Shown here: positions 43,068-52,800 of the stretch, piece by piece
How positions within the stretch are numbered: position 1 is the stretch's first letter
Layout: each line of letters starts with the position of its first letter
Assembly: GCA_035570275.1 (NCBI GenBank)
Contig: DATMNI010000466.1
Coordinates: 35,328-99,327, forward strand
Reading direction: 5' to 3'
DNA length: 64,000 nt
Source of the DNA: DATMNI01 sp035570275
Lineage (GTDB): Bacteria > Acidobacteriota > Terriglobia > Bryobacterales > Bryobacteraceae
Translations under genes and position numbers: made by a program
The notes under the pieces: generated by a model
Databases searched by the model: none
Seen by the model: the letters and a program-made list of their open reading frames with translations, nothing else
What the model was told of the DNA's origin: nothing

Positions 43068-45314
43068 TCATTTCTCCTTTTTTGTTTGTGAGTGGAATTG
43101 AGCTACTTTGCCGGGACTCCCGTAACGGGCGGCCAGGCGGTGGTAGCGGACATCTGTGCGCATCTGAGCGAGTTCCGGCTCATTTGCGATTTCGTGCATC
43201 GAATAGCGAGCTTCCATGGCGCTGGCTAACGCCCGGAGCGCGTCGTCGCGCTTACCGGCGATTTCATAAGCAAGGGCTGATTTAAACTTGCTGCCCGGGG
43301 TATTGCCCGCGGCCTTATCCAACGAGGCCGCTTCGCGCAGCGCACCGGTTTTGTCGCCGGACTTGGCCAGATAGACGGCCAGACTGCCGCGAGCTTCCAC
43401 ATCATTGGGACTTGCCGCCAGCCGGTCGCGCACCAGTTGAATGGCACGCGTATAGGCTTGTACAGCCTTCGGCTGTTCACCGGGCGTCCAGCGATAGGCA
43501 TCGCCGAGATTGCCCCAATACAAGTAATTGGTGGGCCCCAATTCGACGGCCTTCTCCATGGCTCGGGTGGCATCCGAATAGCGGCCTTCGAAGAATCGCG
43601 CAGTGCCCAGGTTGGCCCACGTGGCCGCGTTCGGGTCCAGTTCGAGCGCGTGCTGAAGCGCGTCGGCGGCCTCCGGATAACGATCGAGCGAATGATACCC
43701 AGCGGCGAGATTGCGCCAGAGGCGGGCATTATCGGGCGCGATTTGAAGGGCCTTTTGCCACGCGCTGACGGCGTCCGGGTATTGGGCATTCCGATAATAG
43801 AAAGGAGCCAATTCACCCAGCGCGATCCAATCTGTTGGGCTTACTTCGACTGCGTTGCGAAACAGCTCTTCGGCCTCGCCGCGACGACCCTGCGCGGCTC
43901 GGACCTTGGCGAGCGCGACGAGCGCTCGACCGTTCAATGGGTCCAGGTCTCGGGCACGTTGCAGTTCCGGCTCGGCCTGATCGCTGCGACCGCTTTCGGC
44001 GAGCGCCATTCCAAGTGCGACATGCGCTTCCGCCAGATCGTCATTTAGTGCCACTGCGCGACGGGCCGAGTCCGCCGCAAGATTGGGCCATTGCGGATCG
44101 GGAGTCAGCATGTCCCTACGAACGTAAGCTTCTCCCAGGGCCGCATAAACAGCCGCGCTGGCGGCGTCCTGCTTCAGCGCAATCTGGAGTGCATCGATCG
44201 CTTTATCGACGTTGCCTTTGCGATCATAGCGCTGCAGGTACTCGCGAGCACGGAGGTAAAGTTCGGAAGGCGGTTTGGCCTGTGTGGCAGGTGCGAAACG
44301 GTGGCGCGCGTAGTACGACGCCGATCCGATCGCGATCAGGCCCAGCGCGGCGGCAATCGCCGTCCGGACCCAACGCCGTCTGGAACGTCGTGGCATCGCC
44401 GTGATCGTAGGCATCGTTAGCGTCAGCGCAGTCGCGGCGGACGGATTTAGAGAAATCCGGCGGAGTGCAAGAGCCAACTCGTAGCCATCGGCATAGCGGG
44501 AGGCGGGAGTCTTCGCTAAACACCGATGGACGACTTCCGCAAATGCTTCGGGAATCTCCGGCGCGAGCGAGTTCACGGGAGGAGGCTCCAAAGTCAACAC
44601 CGCGCGCATGATCTCGGCATGCGAGTTTCCACGAAAGGGACGCTGGCCGCTGAGCAATTCGTACAGCACGAGTCCAGCGCAGAAAATATCGGCGCGCGCA
44701 TCTATGGGATCTCCCACCACTTGCTCGGGGGCCATATATCCCACGGTTCCGACGGCGACGCCAGACTCGGTCAGCGGAGCAGTGAGGGTCGGCTCTACTT
44801 CTAGAGGTCCGGAGCGCGGAGCGGGATCGGAAAGCTTGGCGAGTCCGAAATCCAGGATCTTGATCAGTCCGTCGTCCGTACTCATGATGTTGCCGGGTTT
44901 AATGTCGCGGTGAACGATTCCGGCGCGATGCGCCACGCCGAGTCCCTCGGCGATTTGCAATCCGTAGTGCAGCGCTTCGACTGGAGTAAAATGACGCCGC
45001 TGCCGCAGCAATTCCGAGAGCGATTTCCCTGGGACCAACTCCATCGCAATGAAATTCTCGCCCTGGTACGAGTTGATTTCATGGATCGTCACGATATTGG
45101 GGTGGTTCAGTCCGGACGCCGCCTTGGCTTCGCGCAGGAAGCGTTGGCGACGGGAATCTGCGGGCGATCCGTCGTTGGGCAGGAACTTGAGCGCAACCTC
45201 GCGATCCAGCTTGGTATCGAGCACCCTCCAGACCACACCCATCCCGCCGCTGCCGACACTGCCAATGAGTTGGTAGTGAAGGATCATGCTGCCGATCGTG
45301 CGATCAGCGCTCAT
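43068..45314 (-). CDS. Eukaryotic-type Ser/Thr protein kinase with TPR repeats
   Basis: 748 residues from the ATG at 45314. Kinase domain 14-275 with glycine loop GSVGSGGMGVVW, catalytic Lys43, VHRDIKPGN at 134-142 (Asp137), DFGLAKL at 155-161 and the APE-type VGYMAPEQVVG. One membrane helix near 310-330 (TAIAAALGLIAIGSASYYAR), so the kinase lies inside and the rest outside. About 350-740 are TPR units (AVYAALGEAYVRRDMLTPDP, EAHVALGMALAESGRSDQAE, ATWANLGTARFFEGRYSDAT). This architecture is very common in Acidobacteria. The protein partners of the TPRs are unknown. Confidence 0.93.
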   Translation of the reverse strand: MSADRTIGSMILHYQLIGSVGSGGMGVVWRVLDTKLDREVALKFLPNDGSPADSRRQRFLREAKAASGLNHPNIVTIHEINSYQGENFIAMELVPGKSLSELLRQRRHFTPVEALHYGLQIAEGLGVAHRAGIVHRDIKPGNIMSTDDGLIKILDFGLAKLSDPAPRSGPLEVEPTLTAPLTESGVAVGTVGYMAPEQVVGDPIDARADIFCAGLVLYELLSGQRPFRGNSHAEIMRAVLTLEPPPVNSLAPEIPEAFAEVVHRCLAKTPASRYADGYELALALRRISLNPSAATALTLTMPTITAMPRRSRRRWVRTAIAAALGLIAIGSASYYARHRFAPATQAKPPSELYLRAREYLQRYDRKGNVDKAIDALQIALKQDAASAAVYAALGEAYVRRDMLTPDPQWPNLAADSARRAVALNDDLAEAHVALGMALAESGRSDQAEPELQRARDLDPLNGRALVALAKVRAAQGRRGEAEELFRNAVEVSPTDWIALGELAPFYYRNAQYPDAVSAWQKALQIAPDNARLWRNLAAGYHSLDRYPEAADALQHALELDPNAATWANLGTARFFEGRYSDATRAMEKAVELGPTNYLYWGNLGDAYRWTPGEQPKAVQAYTRAIQLVRDRLAASPNDVEARGSLAVYLAKSGDKTGALREAASLDKAAGNTPGSKFKSALAYEIAGKRDDALRALASAMEARYSMHEIANEPELAQMRTDVRYHRLAARYGSPGKVAQFHSQTKKEK

Positions 45315-45664
45315 GGTGGGTTTCCGGGAATCGTTGAGTATATCACTTGCGCGGCCAGTCACGTGCGAACGGCTAGGATTGACACGGGCTTCGTATCCAG
45401 CCTCGAATGAAGCTTCTTCAGCCTTCAACGGAAACTGCGCCTTCCGACGCGGCCCGAGTATACCACGCCGCCGAAGCCAAGCAGACGCAGGATTACGCCG
45501 AATTTTGCCTGTATTCGACAGCCATGGCTGCCACCGATCCCAAGCCAGGCTCAAGCTTCGTCGGCATCTGGCCGCCCGAGCCAAGGCCACGTTGGCAAGG
45601 GCTTTACTTAGCGCCCATCGGAAAGCCCGCGGCGAGTAACCGGCCCCTGGAGTACTCTGGAGTC
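45315..45664. other. Divergent intergenic region
   Basis: 350 bp between the kinase and epimerase genes. It should hold both promoters, but I cannot pick hexamers with confidence. The plus-strand frame is open throughout (an ATG at 45407) and runs into the epimerase; composition suggests it is not translated. Confidence 0.4.
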
Positions 45665-46606
45665 ATGCAAAACGTCGCGATCTTTGGCGCTGCCGGAGCC
45701 ATCGGAACTTCGGTGGCGCCCGAGCTGGACCGGCGCGGAATTCCGTTTCGTGTGGTTGGGCGGTCGCGGCAGAAACTGGAGCAAGCCTTCGGGAAGTTCA
45801 AAAATGCCGAGATTTTTCCGGCCGACCTGAGCGAGCCGCGCGCGGCCGGCGCCGCGGCCCGCGGCTTCGATACCATTATCTACACCGTTGGCCTGCCGTA
45901 TCCCTCGCACAACCTGCATCCCGTCCTGATGCGAACCACGCTGGACGCGGCCGCGGCCATGAAGGTGCAGCGTCTGGTGCTGGCGTCGAGCGTCTACGGC
46001 TACGGGGTGCCGCGAGCCTCGCGCGTCGCCGAAACCCATCCTCGCGAGCCTTCCACGCGCAAAGGAAAGTGGCGCAAGGAGCAGGAAGACCTGGTGCTGG
46101 ATGCGCACCGGAAGGGGACACTGCAAGGCCTGGTGGTGCGGCTGCCCGATTTCTACGGCCCCAACGCCGATATCGGCCTGGCCAATCCGATTTTCCGCGC
46201 GGCCCTGGCCGGCAAAACCGCCAACTGGATCGGGCCCGACAATACGCCGCACGAATTCGTCTTCGTGCCCGACACCGGCCCCGTGATCGCCGAACTGGCA
46301 TCGCGCGACGATTGCTACGGCGAAGCCTGGAATTACGCAGGCCCGGGCGAAATCAACACCATGGATTTCATCACCCGCATCTACCGCGCCGTGGGCCGCG
46401 CCCCCAAATACCGCACGGCCGGCGTCGGCCTCCTGAAGGTGATCGGCTGGTTCAACCCCATGTTCCGCGAGTTGCCGGAGATGCTGTACCTGCAGGAGAC
46501 GCCGGTGATTCTGGACGATTCCAAGCTGACCCGGAAGTTAGGCCAGGTACACAAGACCAGTTACGACGAGGGCATCCAGCAGACCTTGGCGTGGATGAGA
46601 AAGTAA
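45665..46606 (+). CDS. NAD-dependent epimerase/dehydratase (extended SDR)
   Basis: 313 residues from the ATG at 45665. The N-terminal Rossmann signature NVAIFGAAGAIGTSVAPELD binds NAD(P), then RRGIPFRVVGRSRQKLEQAF, LVLASSVYGYGVP (catalytic Ser and Tyr region, with YGYG replacing YxxxK), RLPDFYGPNADIG and the C-terminal DDSKLTRKLG. It is close to the SDR a-type nucleoside-diphosphate-sugar epimerases and atypical NAD-binding reductases. The substrate is not evident from context. Confidence 0.82.
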   Translation: MQNVAIFGAAGAIGTSVAPELDRRGIPFRVVGRSRQKLEQAFGKFKNAEIFPADLSEPRAAGAAARGFDTIIYTVGLPYPSHNLHPVLMRTTLDAAAAMKVQRLVLASSVYGYGVPRASRVAETHPREPSTRKGKWRKEQEDLVLDAHRKGTLQGLVVRLPDFYGPNADIGLANPIFRAALAGKTANWIGPDNTPHEFVFVPDTGPVIAELASRDDCYGEAWNYAGPGEINTMDFITRIYRAVGRAPKYRTAGVGLLKVIGWFNPMFRELPEMLYLQETPVILDDSKLTRKLGQVHKTSYDEGIQQTLAWMRK

Positions 46607-46667
46607 GAGGGAGAAGTCGAGGAAGGCAGAAGGCAGAAGTCAGAAGAGCGCAGCCGCCTCCGGATTC

Positions 46668-46702
46668 TGACTCCTGACTCCTGACTCCTGACTTCTGACT
46701 CC
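46668..46702. repeat. 7-bp tandem repeat (TGACTCC, five copies) with complementary upstream arm
   Basis: Five units at 46668-46702, the fourth TGACTTC. Upstream, 46621-46648 has GGCAGAAGGCAGAAGTCAGA, partly complementary, so a long imperfect hairpin can form between the convergent epimerase and S9 genes. It may serve as a terminator for both. Such GAAGTCAGAAG-type arrays occur in several bacterial phyla. Confidence 0.75.
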
Positions 46703-46713
46703 TTCCCGCCCCC

Positions 46714-47760
46714 CTACTTCGGCGGATTCGCCGGATGCAGGTACCCCGCCAGGAACCGCCAGATCTCCAGCCGCGACTCCCTGGCCAGTTTCGTATCCGT
46801 ACGGTTGAAATAGTGGCCCCCCGGCGCGTCCTGGTAAATCTTGTACTCGAACTTTTTTCCCTCGGCCTTCAACGCCTCAATCAGGTGTTCCACCTCCAGC
46901 ACATTTACGTCTTCATCGTTGGTATTGGTGTGGATCAACAACGGCGTCTGCAACTCCTTGGCGTGGTAGACCGGGGAGCGCCGACGGTATTCCATCACGT
47001 CGTCGCGCACCGTCTTGCCGATGTGGTATGGCGCCGAAAAAAGCTGGCGGTAGCCCTCCGGCTCGTAGCCCATGCGCGCTACCAGATCGCTGGCGGGCAC
47101 ACCGGCATAGGCCACGGCGTAATCGTGCGGGTGCTGAAAGATGTTCATCAGGGTGATGAGCCCGCCGTGGCTCCATCCGATCATGCCGACGCGCCGGGCG
47201 TCCAGGAAACTGTAGTTTTCCAGCATCCACTGCATCCCCATAAAAACATCGTCCACTTCGCGCCCGCCGTAGTCGATCTGCTGGTAGAAGCCGCGGCCGT
47301 AGCCCGTGCTGCCGCGGTAATCCGGCGCAATAATCGAATAGCCCTGCTGCACCAGCTCGCGAAACACGTGCGCGTCGCGCGTGTCTGAGTTGGCGTGGAT
47401 ACCCTGGTGGGCGAAAACGATGAGCGGCTGCTTCTTGCTCTTATCGAGGTTCTTGGGGATGAAGGTATTGGCCCGGATGATCAACGGGTTCATGGCCCCC
47501 GGCGCTCTCGGATTCCCAATGTGCACCGGCGGCAAGCTGGTATACTCCACCTTGTCCACGTCGGCGATGTCGCCCAGCTTCATCTGCCACATCATGTCGT
47601 CCACTTGTTTGGCGACGGCATCGAGTTCCAGACCGGGACCCGGTGCGCCCGCCTGAGCTGGTGCGGCCGGCGCGGCTGGCGCGGCAGGCGGAGTTGCCGG
47701 AGCCCCAGCCTGTTGGGCCAACAGCGAGGCGGCCAGCGGAAGCAGGAACACAAAGCGCAT
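46714..47760 (-). CDS. S9-type alpha/beta hydrolase (exported)
   Basis: 348 residues. Signal peptide RFVFLLPLAASLLAQ and an Ala/Pro-rich linker of about 30 residues. The hydrolase core shows LIVFAHQGIHANSD, APDYRGSTGYGRGF, the nucleophile elbow GMIGWSHGG, the acid near THTNTNDEDVN and the final His in APGGHYFNRT, the prolyl oligopeptidase/dipeptidyl peptidase order. No propeller domain precedes it, so it is a single-domain form. The substrate could be a peptide or an ester. Confidence 0.85.
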   Translation of the reverse strand: MRFVFLLPLAASLLAQQAGAPATPPAAPAAPAAPAQAGAPGPGLELDAVAKQVDDMMWQMKLGDIADVDKVEYTSLPPVHIGNPRAPGAMNPLIIRANTFIPKNLDKSKKQPLIVFAHQGIHANSDTRDAHVFRELVQQGYSIIAPDYRGSTGYGRGFYQQIDYGGREVDDVFMGMQWMLENYSFLDARRVGMIGWSHGGLITLMNIFQHPHDYAVAYAGVPASDLVARMGYEPEGYRQLFSAPYHIGKTVRDDVMEYRRRSPVYHAKELQTPLLIHTNTNDEDVNVLEVEHLIEALKAEGKKFEYKIYQDAPGGHYFNRTDTKLARESRLEIWRFLAGYLHPANPPK

Positions 47761-47817
47761 AGGCTGATTCTACACGGATCGCCCGCCGGCAGGCGCTGGT
47801 GGGGTTGGAGTCGCTGG

Positions 47818-48441
47818 TCAGCAGTTGGGGGCCGCTGCCAAAGACCGGCAGAGGATGTCGAAGGCGAAGGCGGCATCGTCGAGGCCGACGGGACGGCCCC
47901 AGTTGCGGAGTTGGCGTTCCATGAGACCCCGGGTCATATCGGAAACCGTGAGCGCCGCCAGTTCCGGGTCGACCGGGCGGATTTCTCCGCGCGCCGCCGC
48001 GGCCGCGAACATTTGCGCCAGTTGCGCCTCGCCTTCGTGAACCAGGTGGATGAACTCGGCGGAAAGCGGCTTTCCCTGCATGCACATGCCACGGAACTCC
48101 GTCATGTAAATGCGCAGGAAGTCCTGATGGGTCTCGAAATAGTGCAGCCGGACTTGCAGGTAGGCGCTCAGCTTATCCCGCCAGGTGGTGGCGGCGCTCA
48201 TGGCAGCGCGCGAGTCGGCGTCCAGTTGCCGGGCCTCTTCCAGCAGTGCCGCCAGGTAGATCTGTTCCTTGGAGGGAAAGTAGAGGTAAAGAGTGCCTTT
48301 GGCGATGCCGGCTTCGGTCGCGATATCTTCCACGTTCGTATTGGCGTAGCCCTGGCCGCCAAATACGGTCCGCGCGGCCTGGAGGATGGCGCATCGCCGC
48401 TGTTCCGTGGCTGCCTTGCGACTGGGTGACGACTCTGCCAT
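47818..48441 (-). CDS. TetR-family repressor of the adjacent efflux operon
   Basis: 207 residues. N-terminal HTH about 15-62: ILQAARTVFGGQGYANTNVE, DIATEAGIAKGTLYLYFPSK. The ligand domain fills the remainder (YLQVRLHYFETHQDFLRIYM). Divergent from the RND efflux operon with a 132-bp spacer holding two nearly identical 14-bp palindromic sites, one only 4 bp upstream of its own start. It most likely represses itself and the pump, and is released by a pump substrate. Confidence 0.93.
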   Translation of the reverse strand: MAESSPSRKAATEQRRCAILQAARTVFGGQGYANTNVEDIATEAGIAKGTLYLYFPSKEQIYLAALLEEARQLDADSRAAMSAATTWRDKLSAYLQVRLHYFETHQDFLRIYMTEFRGMCMQGKPLSAEFIHLVHEGEAQLAQMFAAAAARGEIRPVDPELAALTVSDMTRGLMERQLRNWGRPVGLDDAAFAFDILCRSLAAAPNC

Positions 48442-48445
48442 AATG

Positions 48446-48459
48446 TGACTACCTGGTCA
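48446..48459. promoter_or_regulatory. TetR operator-like site 1
   Basis: TGACTACCTGGTCA, extended on both sides to GTGAC-N6-GTCAC (48445-48460). It begins 4 bp upstream of the tetR start codon, where a bound repressor would block its own transcription. It matches site 2 at 12 of 14 positions. Confidence 0.7.
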
Positions 48460-48539
48460 CTATTATACAACTATACACGATCTAGCCACTATTGGTCTTG
48501 TTTTTAACTGAATCCTATAGGCTAGACTGGAAATCGAAC

Positions 48540-48553
48540 TGACTGTCTGGTCA
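48540..48553. promoter_or_regulatory. TetR operator-like site 2
   Basis: TGACTGTCTGGTCA, 20 bp upstream of the adaptor start codon. It shares the TGACTNNCTGGTCA core with site 1; the two sites are 94 bp apart. Position in the 5' region of the pump operon fits repression. Confidence 0.7.
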
Positions 48554-48573
48554 TAAAACACTCGGGGGGACGA

Positions 48574-49866
48574 ATGAGATTATCTAAATGGTCGGGGCTT
48601 TTCCCCGTCGCGCTGCTGGCGGCCCTGCTGGGTTGCGGGTCCAAAGGGTCACAGAACGCCGCGGCGCAGGCGCCTCCGCCCACGGTGGAAATCGCCCAGG
48701 TGGCGCCCGCTGACGCCGCTATCTACGTCGATTACCCGGGCCAGACTTACGCCAGAAACATGGTGGATGTTCGCGGCCGGGTGGAGGGCTACATCGAAAA
48801 ATGGCTCTTCCGGCCAGGGCAGGAAGTGACCGCCGGTCAACCTCTCTACATTCTGGACCTACGGCCTTTCCTGGCGCAGGTGCAGCAGGCGCAGGGCACG
48901 CTGCATCAAACCGAGGCCGACCTGATTTTTGCGCAGCACCAGGTTTCGTTGCGCCAGGCTGAGGCCAACCTGGCCGCCTCGCAATCTAACCTCGTGAAGG
49001 CCCAGCAGGATTACGAACGCCTGAAGCCGCTGGTGGAGCAGGACGCCGCCGCCAGGCAGGATCTGGATGCCGCGGTCGCCGCGCTGCGTTCCGCCGAGGC
49101 CACTGTCCGGGCCAACCAGGCCAACGTGGAGCAGACGCGGCTCACCACCGATACCCAGGTTCAATCCACCGAGGGCAAGGTGCAGGCGCAGCGTGGCACG
49201 CTTGAGACCGCTACGCTCAATGTTCAGTACGGCACCATCCAGGCGCCCATCAGCGGCTTGATCGGCGACACGCTGGTGCCGGTCGGCGGCCTGGTCAATC
49301 CGAATGCCACCCAGCCGCTCACCACCATCGTTCCGCTGGACCCCATCTGGGTGCGGTTCAAGGTGAGCGAAGCGCAGTACCTGGCCTACAAGAAGGGTGG
49401 GCTGGCCAAGGAAGGCCCGAGGCTCGAACTGATCCTGGCCGATGACTCGGTCTTTCCGCAGGCCGGCAAAGTGGCGAACTCGCTCAACCAGGTGGATCCG
49501 CGGACCGGCACACTGGAGCTGCAGGCCGAATTCCCCAATCCGCAGCATCAGCTTCTTCCCGGCCAGTTCGGACGCATCCGTTATGTTGCCGAGCATCGCA
49601 CCGGCGTGATCCTGGTGCCGCAGCGCGCCGTGCAGCAGAATCAGAGCATCCAAACCGTTTTCACCGTGGGCCAGGGGGACAAGATCGAAGCCCGCGTCGT
49701 TAAAACCGGCGCGCGCATCGGCGATGCCTGGCTGATCGAACAAGGGCTTCAGCCCGGAGATCGCGTGGTGGTGGAAGGGCTTCTGTCCGTGCGTCCAGGA
49801 GTGGTGGTTCATCCCGTTCCTTATGTGGAAAAGGCTGCGCCGGCCGCGCCGAGGAAGGCGAGCTAA
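48574..49866 (+). CDS. RND efflux periplasmic adaptor lipoprotein (AcrA/MexA type)
   Basis: 430 residues from the ATG at 48574, preceded by GGGGGG. Lipoprotein signal with lipobox LLGC (Cys21). Lipoyl halves (GRVEGYIEKWLFRPGQEVTA and VQYGTIQAPISGLIGD) surround a long helical hairpin rich in Gln and Ala. Beta-barrel (VSEAQYLAYKKGGLAKEG) and membrane-proximal domains end in RVVVEGLLSVRPG. It bridges the RND pump and the outer-membrane channel encoded next. First gene of the three-gene pump operon, likely repressed by the divergent TetR protein. Confidence 0.95.
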   Translation: MRLSKWSGLFPVALLAALLGCGSKGSQNAAAQAPPPTVEIAQVAPADAAIYVDYPGQTYARNMVDVRGRVEGYIEKWLFRPGQEVTAGQPLYILDLRPFLAQVQQAQGTLHQTEADLIFAQHQVSLRQAEANLAASQSNLVKAQQDYERLKPLVEQDAAARQDLDAAVAALRSAEATVRANQANVEQTRLTTDTQVQSTEGKVQAQRGTLETATLNVQYGTIQAPISGLIGDTLVPVGGLVNPNATQPLTTIVPLDPIWVRFKVSEAQYLAYKKGGLAKEGPRLELILADDSVFPQAGKVANSLNQVDPRTGTLELQAEFPNPQHQLLPGQFGRIRYVAEHRTGVILVPQRAVQQNQSIQTVFTVGQGDKIEARVVKTGARIGDAWLIEQGLQPGDRVVVEGLLSVRPGVVVHPVPYVEKAAPAAPRKAS

Positions 49867-49891
49867 GGCAGACGAGATAAGGCAGACGAGC
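49864..49891 (+). repeat. 14-bp tandem duplication at the adaptor stop codon
   Basis: Units TAAGGCAGACGAGA (49864-49877) and TAAGGCAGACGAGC (49878-49891). The first TAA is the adaptor stop, and a third TAA follows. The copy spaces the stop from the pump ATG, leaving a weak ribosome-binding site (GACGAG). Confidence 0.8.
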
Positions 49892-49897
49892 TAAACC

Positions 49898-52800
49898 ATG
49901 GCAAAATTCTTCATCGATCGTCCCGTGTTCGCGATGGTGATCGCCATCGTCATCGTCATCCTGGGCGCGGTGGCGATTCCCGGCCTGCCGATTTCGGCTT
50001 ATCCGCAGGTGGTGCCGCCCTCGGTTCAGATCACGGCGACCTATCTGGGGGGCAACGCGCAGGATCTGGAAAAGACGGTGGCGCAACCCATTGAGGAACA
50101 ACTGGTCGGATTGGACGGGATGCTGTACTACCAGTCCACCAGCGCCAACAACGGCCAACTCGTCCTCACCATCACCTTCAAGCTGGGCACGAATGCCGAT
50201 ATCGCGGCGGTGCAGACGCAGAACCGCGTGAACGTGGCGCTGCCCCGCCTGCCTCCGGAGGTACAGCGCCAGGGTGTGACCGTCAAGAAAGTGTCGACCG
50301 CGTTCCTGATGGCGGTGGGCCTGGTGGCCAGCGACGATCGCTACGACGCGCTCTTCCTTACTAACTACGCGCAGATCAACCTGGTGAACCAGATCGGCAG
50401 CCTGGCGGGGGTCGGCGAGTCGCGCCTCAGTTCGCAGCAGGTTTACTCCATGCGTGTCTGGCTGAACCCGGACAAGATGACGGAGCTCGGCATCACCGCC
50501 ACCGACGTCTCTAACGCGGTGCAGGCGCAGAACCGCCAGAACCCGGCCGGCGCCATCGGCCAGGCGCCGTCGCCCTCCGGCACCGATTTCCAGTATGCGG
50601 TGACCGCACCCGGCCGCCTCACCGATCCCAGCGAGTTCGAGGATATCGTAGTGCGCGCGCAGCCGGACGCCTCTCTGGTGCGCATTCGCGACATCGGCCA
50701 TGTGGAACTCGGGGCGCAGACGTATAGCGGGTTCAGCCGGTTGAACGGCAAGCCTTCGGCCAACGTGATCGTCTATCTCGCTCCCGGCGCCAACGCGGTG
50801 GAGACCGCCGATCAGGTTCTCAAGTACGTGAACAGCGTGAAGTCGAGCTTCCCCAAGGGAATCGACTACGTGGTGCCGTACAACTCCACCATGTTCGTCC
50901 GCGCCGCCATCAAGGACGTAATGCTGACCTTGATGGAGGCCATCGGGCTGGTCCTGCTGGTGGTCTTCATTTTCCTGCAGAACTGGCGGGCCACGCTGAT
51001 TCCGCTGCTCACGGTTCCGGTGGCGGTGATCGGCACGTTTGCCGTCTTCCCGCTGCTCGGGTTCTCCATCAATATCACCAGTATGTTCGGGCTGGTGCTG
51101 GCCATCGGCATCGTGGTGGACGACGCCATCGTGGTGGTGGAAGCGGTGCAGCGCCATATCGATGACGGCATGTCTCCCAAGGAAGCCACGGCGCGCGCCA
51201 TGGAGGAAGTCTCGGCGCCGGTGGTCGCGATCGCGTTCATTCTGGCGGCGGTGTTCATCCCGGTCGCCTTCATCGGCGGCATCAGCGGTGAGATCTATAA
51301 GCAGTTCGCGTTGACCATCGCGGTATCGGTGCTGCTCTCGGCCTTCAGCGCGCTTTCGCTAAGCCCGGCGCTGGCGGCGCTGCTGCTGCGTCCGCGCCAG
51401 AAATCCACTTCGTGGCTCTCGCGTCCTTTTGCGTGGTTCAACAGCGCATTCGAATTCGCCACCAACCGCTATCTCAGCGCCGTCGTCATGCTCATACGGC
51501 GCGTGGCTCTCCCCGTACTGGTGTTGTGCGCCGTGTCGCTGCTCACTTTCGGCCTTTTCAAGCGGCTTCCCGCAGGCTTCCTGCCCAATGAAGATCAAGG
51601 CGCGTTCTTCGTCTCCATGCGTCTGCCCGATGGCGCTTCCACGGACCGCGCCGACGCCGCCGCGCGCAAGATCGAATCGGTGATCGCCAAACTTCCCGGC
51701 GTGGATACGTATTTCGTGCTGGGTGGACTGGATATCGCCACTGGCACCTCGAACTCCAACGTGGCCACGGTCATCGCTACACTGAAACCCTGGGAAGAGC
51801 GCCACACCGCGGAGACGCAACTCGATGCCATCCTGGGCGCGGCGCAGCGCGGGTTCGCGCACGTTCCCGAGGCCTTTACGTTCGCCTTCGGCCTGCCTCC
51901 GATCCTCGGGCTGAGCCCCACCGGCGGATTCCAGTTCATGCTGGAGGATCGCGCGGGCGGCGATATCGCCACCCTGGCGCGCGCTGCCGATACTCTGACC
52001 GCGGCGGCGCGCCGCCGGCCGGAGTTGGGTACGGTGATCAGCACCTTCCGTCCGTCGGTGCCAGGCTACTCCGTCAACATGGATACCGACAAGCTCCAGA
52101 CCATGGGGATCTCCCTGACCGACGCCTACAACACGCTGCAGACTTTTTTGGGCGGACTGTACGTGAACGACTTCAACCAGTTCGGCCATACCTGGCAGGT
52201 GCTGCTGCAGGCCGAGCCCAAATTCCGCGATCAGCCTTCTTCGGTGGGACGCTTCTACGTGCGCAATTCGAGCGGCGACATGGTGCCGCTCTCCACGCTG
52301 GCCAGCATCACGCCTTCGGGCGGCCCCGACGTGGTCTACCGTTATAACCGGTTCCGCGCCATCCAACTGCTGGGGACACCCGCGCCGGGGTATTCCAGCG
52401 GGCAGGCAAGCACCGCCATGGAAGAGGTGGCAGCAGCCTCCCTGCCGCAAGGTTTCGGCTACGAATGGACCGGCACCACGTATCAGGAAAAACAGGCACA
52501 GGGCAATGAGGGCGCCATCTTCGGCTTCGCGGCGGTGCTGGTGTTTCTTTTTCTGGCTGCGCTCTACGAAAGCTGGTCGATCCCGTTTGCGGTGTTATTC
52601 GCGCTGCCCCTGGGGATGTTCGGCGCGCTGGCCGGGGTTTACCTGCGCTCCTATCCGTACGACATCTACACCCAGATCGGCATCGTGACCCTGATCGGTC
52701 TGGCGGCCAAGAACGCCATTCTCATCGTGGAGTTCGCCAAGGACAGCCACGAGCAGGGCAAGAGCGTCCGCGATGCGGCGATCGAGGCGGCGCATCTTCG

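Noticed and set aside
45407..45664. 86-residue N-terminal extension of the epimerase
   Set aside because: The Rossmann fold starts at the ATG at 45665; the extension has no conserved feature and covers the divergent promoter region.
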